Source: Ceratotherium simum simum
Lineage: Eukaryota > Chordata > Mammalia > Perissodactyla > Rhinocerotidae
Length of the DNA stretch: 64,000 nt
NCBI RefSeq assembly: GCF_000283155.1
Contig: NW_004454160.1
Coordinates: forward strand, 10,296,087-10,360,086
Direction: 5' to 3'
Shown: piece after piece, positions 58,443 through 64,000 of the stretch
How the letters are laid out: each line of letters opens with the position of its first letter
Position numbering within the stretch: the first letter of the stretch is position 1
Made by a program: the position numbers and the translations under genes
Notes under the pieces: generated by a model
Told to the model about the DNA's origin: nothing
Seen by the model: the letters and a program-made list of their open reading frames with translations, nothing else
Database searches by the model: none

Positions 58443-59379
58443 CTGCCCGTTTCCTCTCGACCATTCCCTCCTCCAGGGCAGGGGGGCTGGTGTCACTGTA
58501 GGTGCTGTCCCGGGGCGAGGACTCCTCGGACTTGCAGTAAATGGGCGACTCGAGCTGGGGCGGCCGTGGCACATGCTTCTTTCGTTTCTTGGGCAGCTTC
58601 TGCTTGGCCATGGCCAGGGAGTAGTACATGCCGAAGTTGTTGACAATGACGGGCACGGGCATGGCAATAGTGAGCACGCCAGCCAGCGCACACAGCGCCC
58701 CCACCAGCATGCCCGACCACGTCTTGGGGTACATGTCCCCGTAGCCCAGCGTCGTCATGGTGACCACGGCCCACCAGAAGCCAATGGGGATGTTCTTGAA
58801 GTCGGTGTGGTCGTTGCCCCGCGGGTCAGAGGGCCTGGCGCCGATGCGCTCAGCGTAGTAGATCATGGTGGCAAAAATAAGCACGCCCAGCGCCAGGAAG
58901 ATGATGAGCAGCAGGAACTCATTGGTGCTGGCACGCAGGGTGTGGCCCAGCACTCGCAAACCCACAAAGTGGCGCGTGAGCTTAAAGATGCGCAGGATGC
59001 GCACGAAGCGCACCACGCGCAGGAAGCCCAGCACGTCACGGGCCGCCTTAGACGACAGGCCGCTCAGCCCCACCTCCAGGTAGAAGGGCAGGATGGCCAC
59101 GAAGTCGATGATGTTGAGCAGGTTCTTGACGAAGTCCAGCGTGTCAGGGCAGCACACGATGCGCACCAGGAACTCCAGCGTGAACCACAGCACACACACG
59201 CCCTCGATGTAAGTCAGGATGGGCTCTGTCTCCACCTCCCGCCGGAAGTGCACGCTGGTGGTATTCCCCACACGGTGGATCTCCGTCACGTTGCGGTCGA
59301 TGTTGAAGGCCTCGTGGGTCTCCAGGCAGAAGGTGGTGATGGAGACCAGGATGAAGAAGAGAGAGGCAAAGGCCACCAC
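58443..59379 (-). CDS. KCNC4: KCNC4 exon 2: transmembrane core of Kv3.4
   Basis: This 937-bp internal exon encodes 312 residues plus one base of a Shaw-type voltage-gated K+ channel subunit, which forms tetramers in the plasma membrane and repolarises action potentials quickly. It runs from acceptor CAG (AG at 59380-59381) to donor GTGAG (58442-58438). Counting from the first exon residue: S1 is about 1-22. The S1-S2 loop has two N-glycosylation sequons, at N30 and N39. The S4 sensor at about 118-148 has Arg/Lys at every third position. The selectivity filter TLGYGD is at 210-215. The S6 gating motif PVP is at 241-243. A basic KKRKK cluster follows S6. The protein matches human Kv3.4 closely from memory, including the ERKRA end before the junction. 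No frameshift or stop is present. There is no start codon here because exon 1 (N-terminal ball and T1 domain) lies outside the window. The exon is GC-rich. Paralogues KCNC1-3 are less likely because the downstream exon also fits KCNC4. Confidence 0.97.
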
Positions 59380-59711
59380 CTGCGGGCGGGGAGGAGCGTG
59401 GGGGCAGCTGTCAGTCAGGATGGATGGGCCCAGCCAGGACAGGGACCTCTGCTTGGGGAGCGTGGGGCATGGGTCACCAGACAGTCAGTCCCATGGTGAG
59501 AGGCGGGATTAAGATACACAGTCAGGGGCTGAAACTCCCTCCTCACAGGGCCTTTGTCCATCTGCCCCCCGTGCTTTAAGGCAATACTTCCCCATCTTTG
59601 TCAGGTGCACAGAAGACAGAGGATGCTCTTGGCTGGAAGCAACAGAACAGGGAACTAGAGCTGCCCGGCCCTGCCTCCTGCCTAGCTCTGGCCACCTCTA
59701 ACCCAGTCGTG

Positions 59712-59872
59712 CTTTAAAGCTTCTCACACTGTAATGGGTATATAAATCATCTGGGAATCTTGTTAACATGCGATTCTGATTCAGGAGGTCGAAGGCAGGG
59801 CCTGAGATTCTGCATTTCTAATAAGCTCTCAGGTGAGGCTACTTGTCCACAGACCACACAGAGTAACTAGGC
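59712..59872. mobile_element. MER5A-like hAT remnant in KCNC4 intron 1
   Basis: CTTCTCACACTGTAATGGG...AATCATCTGGGAATCTTGTTAACATGCGATTCTGATTCAGG...GCCTGAGATTCTGCATTTCTAATAAGC is typical of MER5A. Confidence 0.85.
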
Positions 59873-59875
59873 TTT

Positions 59876-60066
59876 AAGGCTGTGTTCCTCAGAAAGGCCA
59901 TGGACCAGCAGCCTCAGCATCACCTGAGAACTGGTTAGAACTGCAAACTCTCGGGCCCCACCCAAACCTACAGAAGAAAAATGCCGGGGGCAGGGCCACA
60001 GTCTGTTTCAACAGAACTTCCAGGTAACTCGGATGCGCAGTAAATGTTGAGGTCCACTGCATTAAG
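59876..60066. mobile_element. Second hAT/MER5-class remnant in intron 1
   Basis: CCTCAGAAAGGCCATGGACCAGCAGCCTCAGCATCACCTGAGAACTGG...CTCTCGGGCCCCACCC...CCAGGTAACTCGGATGCGC is another, independent MER5-class copy. Confidence 0.8.
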
Positions 60067-60924
60067 GGATATGCCCAGAGGCAGGGGGCTGGAGGGAATG
60101 ACCTTGGCCCTCTTTCTGCCGCTGAGCCTATTAAGCTCCAGCCGTGACCCACCTCGTCAAGTCCCAGCCCCTCCTCTCTCTCGCCTCTCACCTTAGGCTG
60201 TCCCGGCTGACTGCCCAGACCGTGAGATGTGTCGGAAGGAAGACGACATGCTCCGTGGCAGGAGGCAGGGTGGTTTGCCCAGAATAACCGCCCCTCTCCG
60301 TCCCGAGAATGGACATTTCCTGGGACATGGAGCTCCAGAGAAAAATAAACTGCACCCACTGGGATCAGAGAGTGGCAGCGAGTGATCCAGACAGTCCAGA
60401 CATAGAAAGATGACAGTGGCAATAGGTGGAGGAATGGCTGGGCTTAAGTGTCCAATCATTATGAATGGAGATGAAATGCACGTGTAATAATACAATTGCA
60501 GAGCCCTCAACTGTTATTCATGTGATGCCATTCACCACCGTCAGGGCACCAGTTGCTGGGGTCCATGCCCCCTGCTGCTGCCTGTCCTGCTTGGTGGGTG
60601 GGGGGCTTCTTCCCTGGGCAGAGGGCTGAGCCTAAATAGGTGGATGAGGGAGGACCGTGGCCCCACTACCAAGTGGCAACCCCCATGCCTCTCCCACCCC
60701 AATCTCCACCTGGCCACAGTGTTGCCCATTTGATTACGCCTCTCAGAGATGTCTTCCTCCCTGGGAGTCTGCACTGGTGGTTGGGGGGAGGACTGAACAC
60801 CTATTCTTAGTGTAAAACAGGAGTGCAGAATACAGGGGATCTGGGAAAACAAAGGAAGGAGCACCTCCAGGAGCTCCTTCTGGAGCAGGAGCAAGTCTGA
60901 AGAGGAATGAACGTTCCTGAGCTG

Positions 60925-61140
60925 TCTATTCTGTGCCTGGCACAGTTGGGTACTCTGTACGTGTTACTGCCTTCAGTCCTCCCAGTGACCCTGCGAGGTA
61001 GGCCTCATCATCCCATTTTAAAAAGGAGGAACTGAGGATCAGAGAGATTATATACTTGCCTAAAGTCACACAGCCTGGAAGGGGTGGAAACCAGACCTGA
61101 ACTTGGTACTGTTTAATTTCAGAGGCTGTACCTTCTCTTC
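60925..61140 (-). repeat. MIR SINE in intron 1
   Basis: GTGCCTGGCACAGTTGGG...CAGTGACCCTGCGAGGTAGG...CTTGCCTAAAGTCACACAGCC is a reverse MIR. Confidence 0.88.
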
Positions 61141-63249
61141 ACACCACATTGTCTTCACCACCTCCCAGGCAGGGTCTATTCATAGGCCCAAGAAAGCCTT
61201 CCCTGAATTGTCAACACTGCTCCCAGCCAGCTCCTTGATGCCTGCTAGTTCATGCTACGGATGTGTACCTTTGGTATAGGACAGACACCCATCACACACT
61301 AAGACATCTTATTTACACTTGAATATGGACATGTTGATTGGATACAGCAGAGGAGGAGGAGGGCTAGTGGACCACAGACACACTTTCCCCACTTGACAAC
61401 CTTGCCTGGAGCTTCTCCTGCCTCTTCTCTCCTGTGAAGGCCAATTTCAAGTTCCTTCTCTCGCCTCACTTTTCTTCCCCTGAGAAATGGGCTGTCAAGG
61501 CAATAGAGGCTGACATGGGCATCGGGGAGACGGCCCCAGCCTGTGGGCTCTCCATGGCCGTCCAGAGATGAGCTGGGAAGGCACCTGTCCAGAGTCCTGG
61601 CGCTGCCCCCTCCCCTGAGAAGCAGAGGGGCTTGGGGTGAGGCATGGGGACAGCACATCCTGCTCTGCCAGGAAGTATGGGAAGCGGGAACTTGCTCTCT
61701 CCGAGGAAAAGTTAGTCAGGAGAGTTGGCCCACCTGGGAGCCTGAGCATGAAGTTAATTAGTGATTTGGAAAAACAAGTCCAGGAAGAGCTGCAGAGGGG
61801 CTGAGCCCAGGGCACAGAGAGGGGGTGGGGGAGGGAGGACGGTGTGGCCCAGGGCCACTGTCTCACTCGCAGGGCCAAGGAGCCTGCCTTCCTCAATTCC
61901 CACCACCCACCACTCCTTCTGCAGACGGTCCAGTAGGTGCACATCACCCTTCCTGAATTCCTGCAGCCTTCACTCACTTTTGCTTTTTCTTTTAAACACA
62001 GAACTGTCCCATCTCTTTACTTCTACCTCTCACCTTCACCCTCTCAGAAGATGAGGGCGGGGAGAGGATAGCCACATGTGCTCACTTCTCAGGGGCAAGG
62101 GAGGCACGACAGAGGGCAAATGCCTCACTCAGGACCAAACTGAGCCCAGGCCTCCTGACTCCCAGCTCAGAGCTCTTTCCACTTGGTCCTCTACAAACAA
62201 GGTGGGACAATCCACCCCTTCTTGATGAAACCTGGATGGGCCTCCGTCTCCCCTGAAGCCTCTCCAGGGCTGGCAGCAGGTGCCAGGCAGGCCCCAGGAA
62301 GCCCTCCCTCCCCCAGCAGACAGGGAGAGCTGAGGCCAAGCCATGATGGAGGCAGAGGCCTGGGCTCTGGCATGTTGTCCCAGGTGGGTCCCAAGGTTAC
62401 AGGTACCCCTTCACGGCCCAACTTCTTCCTTTCTCCCCTAAGTTATTCCCCAAACTGAAGTGTTTTGTAAGCGGTGCCCTTGCTGGCACTCAGTGCCTCT
62501 CACCATCAGGGATGCTTTCCTTCTCACAGCTCTCTTGACTGGGGCGCTTCCCGGGACAAAAAGGGCCCAGGGAGGAGGCAGTGGCTGCAGCATACCACCC
62601 TGCTTAGAGGTCAAGGCCTCGCTCCTATTCAGCAACTCCCCTCCCCCACCAGGCATCCTGCAGAACTGGCAGTGCTCATCTGAGCCTCCTTCCCATCGGC
62701 CACGGGCACCTGGCCCTGCCGAGGGGACGGCTGGGCCTCAGGGGAGCCAGAGACTGAGGGCGAAAGACCGCGAAGAAGCCCTGGAGTCAGACTGCTTAGG
62801 TTCCTCACCCTGGCCCTGCCACTCAACCAGGCAAATGGCGTGCTGGATGAAGAAACTGAGGCTGGGGGAGGAGTGGCTAGCCTGGTGCCCATGGCCGAAG
62901 CTCTCAGCTCTTTCCACTGCCTGAGGACCCAGGTTGTGGATTCTACCCGAAGCCAAAACTGCCCAAGCGGAAAATGGCTTGTGTGACATAGTTCCGCCAG
63001 CAGCAGCTCCTCTCTGGCCTGCTGGGAGGAGGCAGGAGGGTCTCGCCACCCTGGACAGGGGGTTCCCAGCCTCTGCAGGACAGTGCTGCTCCTTCAAGCG
63101 TCCTGCTCCCCTCAGGCCCCTCACGCTGGCTGGCTGTAACCTGTTGGGGACACACCGTCCCCAGAGACCCAGGTGTTTCAGCTGACGGGCCAGCCCTGTG
63201 ACCAGCTTCCTTCACAAGCTCATCCTACAACTGTCCTTGGTATAAACGT

Positions 63250-63361
63250 AAAGTCACACACTTCTGGGTACACATCTGGCTCTGCTACTTCCTGCCTGGG
63301 AGATCTTGGGCAAGTTTCTTAACCTCTCTGAGCCTCAGGATCTTTGTTCATAAAATGGAAA
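63250..63361 (+). repeat. MIR SINE in intron 1
   Basis: GGCTCTGCTACTTCCTGCCTGGGAGATCTTGGGCAAGTTTCTTAACCTCTCTGAGCCTCAGG is a forward MIR core. Confidence 0.9.
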
Positions 63362-63690
63362 AGTGAGTACCTACTACGTGCCAGACCCAGTTCTGGGTGC
63401 TGGGGAACATCCGGAAACAAAACAGATACCCCTGCCCCTCAGACCTCACATTCTAGTGGAGGGAGACTGTCAACAAGTAAACAAGTAGAATAGATAGTAG
63501 GCCAGATGGTATAAGAATTAGGGAGAAAAATAAAGAGAAAAGGCAGATAAGGAGTATGAGGGTGGGGGAGCTATTTCAAATAAAGGTGGTCAGGCAGGGC
63601 CTCAATGGTAAGGTGATATCTAAGCAGACACCTAAAGGAGTGAGGAAGTGAGTCATGTGAAGATCCAGAAAAGCTTGAGGGACAGAGGGA
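63362..63690 (-). repeat. L2 LINE remnant in intron 1
   Basis: GTACCTACTACGTGCCAGACCC, CATTCTAGTGGAGGGAGAC and GTGGTCAGGCAGGGCCTCAATGGTAAGGTGATATC run in reverse L2 order. Confidence 0.75.
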
Positions 63691-63734
63691 ACAAGAGGCC
63701 CTCAGGCTACGGCATGCTTGGTGTGTTGAGGGAT

Positions 63735-63830
63735 AAGAGTAGTATCTACCTGATAGGGTTGTTTTGAGGATTAAAAGAAATGATATTTGCACAACCCAGC
63801 ACAGAGCCTAGAGTGTCTCAGGAATCTGGC
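63735..63830 (+). repeat. MIR SINE 3' fragment in intron 1
   Basis: GAGTAGTATCTACCTGATAGGGTTGTTTTGAGGATTAAAAGAAATG is the 3' half of MIR. Confidence 0.8.
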
Positions 63831-64000
63831 ACAGGCTGGGTGGGGGGGTTGGGGGGAGAGGTGACAGACACCAGTCATTGGGAACTGAATACAATCAGCG
63901 GGGGCAGGGGAGGGGAGCCCAAGGAGGAAGGGCCAAGGAGACAGATGGACAGATAAACATAAGAAGACTCATGCCCAAAAACCTATATTAAGGATGGAGT

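Larger units (their letters stand above)
59380..64000 (-). other. KCNC4: KCNC4 intron 1 (partial)
   Basis: The sequence upstream of exon 2 on the minus strand contains no T1-domain exon: no frame shows the expected NVGGTRHETY-like start. It holds two MER5/hAT-type fossils, several MIRs and an L2 remnant, with GC-rich unique DNA between about 61150 and 63240 in which I recognise nothing else. The intron continues past the window edge. Confidence 0.8.

Noticed and set aside
58573..59499. A 308-codon plus-strand open frame
   Set aside because: It lies antisense to KCNC4 exon 2, and its His/Gln/Asp-rich text is the mirror of a GC-rich coding exon. It runs across the splice acceptor and shows no domain.
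59380..64000. A search for KCNC4 exon 1 (T1 domain, inactivation peptide)
   Set aside because: No frame shows the Kv T1 signature or the basic N-terminal ball. The exon must lie beyond the window.

Overview
This is mammalian nuclear DNA, almost certainly from a perissodactyl and most likely an equid. The main clue is a set of tRNA-type SINEs that match the equine repetitive elements (ERE): a head of the GGGGCCGGCCC type and an A-rich tail, most with target-site duplications still readable. They lie among older mammalian fossils (MIR, L2, MER5-type hAT elements, MLT1, L1M). There is no bacterial, plasmid or viral gene content. Repeat family names were recognised by eye from memory, not by a database search.

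The only gene I can support is KCNC4 (Kv3.4, a Shaw-type voltage-gated potassium channel), on the minus strand at the right end. Exon 2 (58443-59379) carries S1-S6 and the pore. Exon 3 (56190-56393) carries the cytoplasmic C-terminus. A short terminal coding exon (50753-50829) is followed by a 3' UTR of about 1.7 kb that ends near an AATAAA at 49045-49050. Exon 1, with the inactivation peptide and T1 domain, is not in the window and should lie beyond 64000. Introns 2 and 3 are complete and intron 1 is partial.

From 1 to about 49020 the window is intergenic sequence downstream of KCNC4. It is a mosaic of dead transposable elements separated by unique DNA in which I see no coding gene. Notable parts are: three LTRs with no internal region, of similar design (2752-3281 minus, 4348-4899 plus, 14126-14615 minus); a 76-bp near-perfect inverted repeat with an 864-bp spacer (7308-7383 and 8248-8323); an AT-rich block at about 22080-24200 that contains two nested head-to-head EREs; and a CpG-keeping, homeodomain-motif-rich stretch at 47540-47810, about 1.3 kb past the KCNC4 end, which looks like a candidate enhancer.

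I found no undescribed multi-gene system. The most interesting coding observation is the KCNC4 terminal exon. The canonical acceptor reads a frame that ends in the expected ...PPTAGTLFLP-type tail, but the first half of that exon resembles the human tail only in another frame. This suggests compensating indels and a lineage-specific C-terminus.
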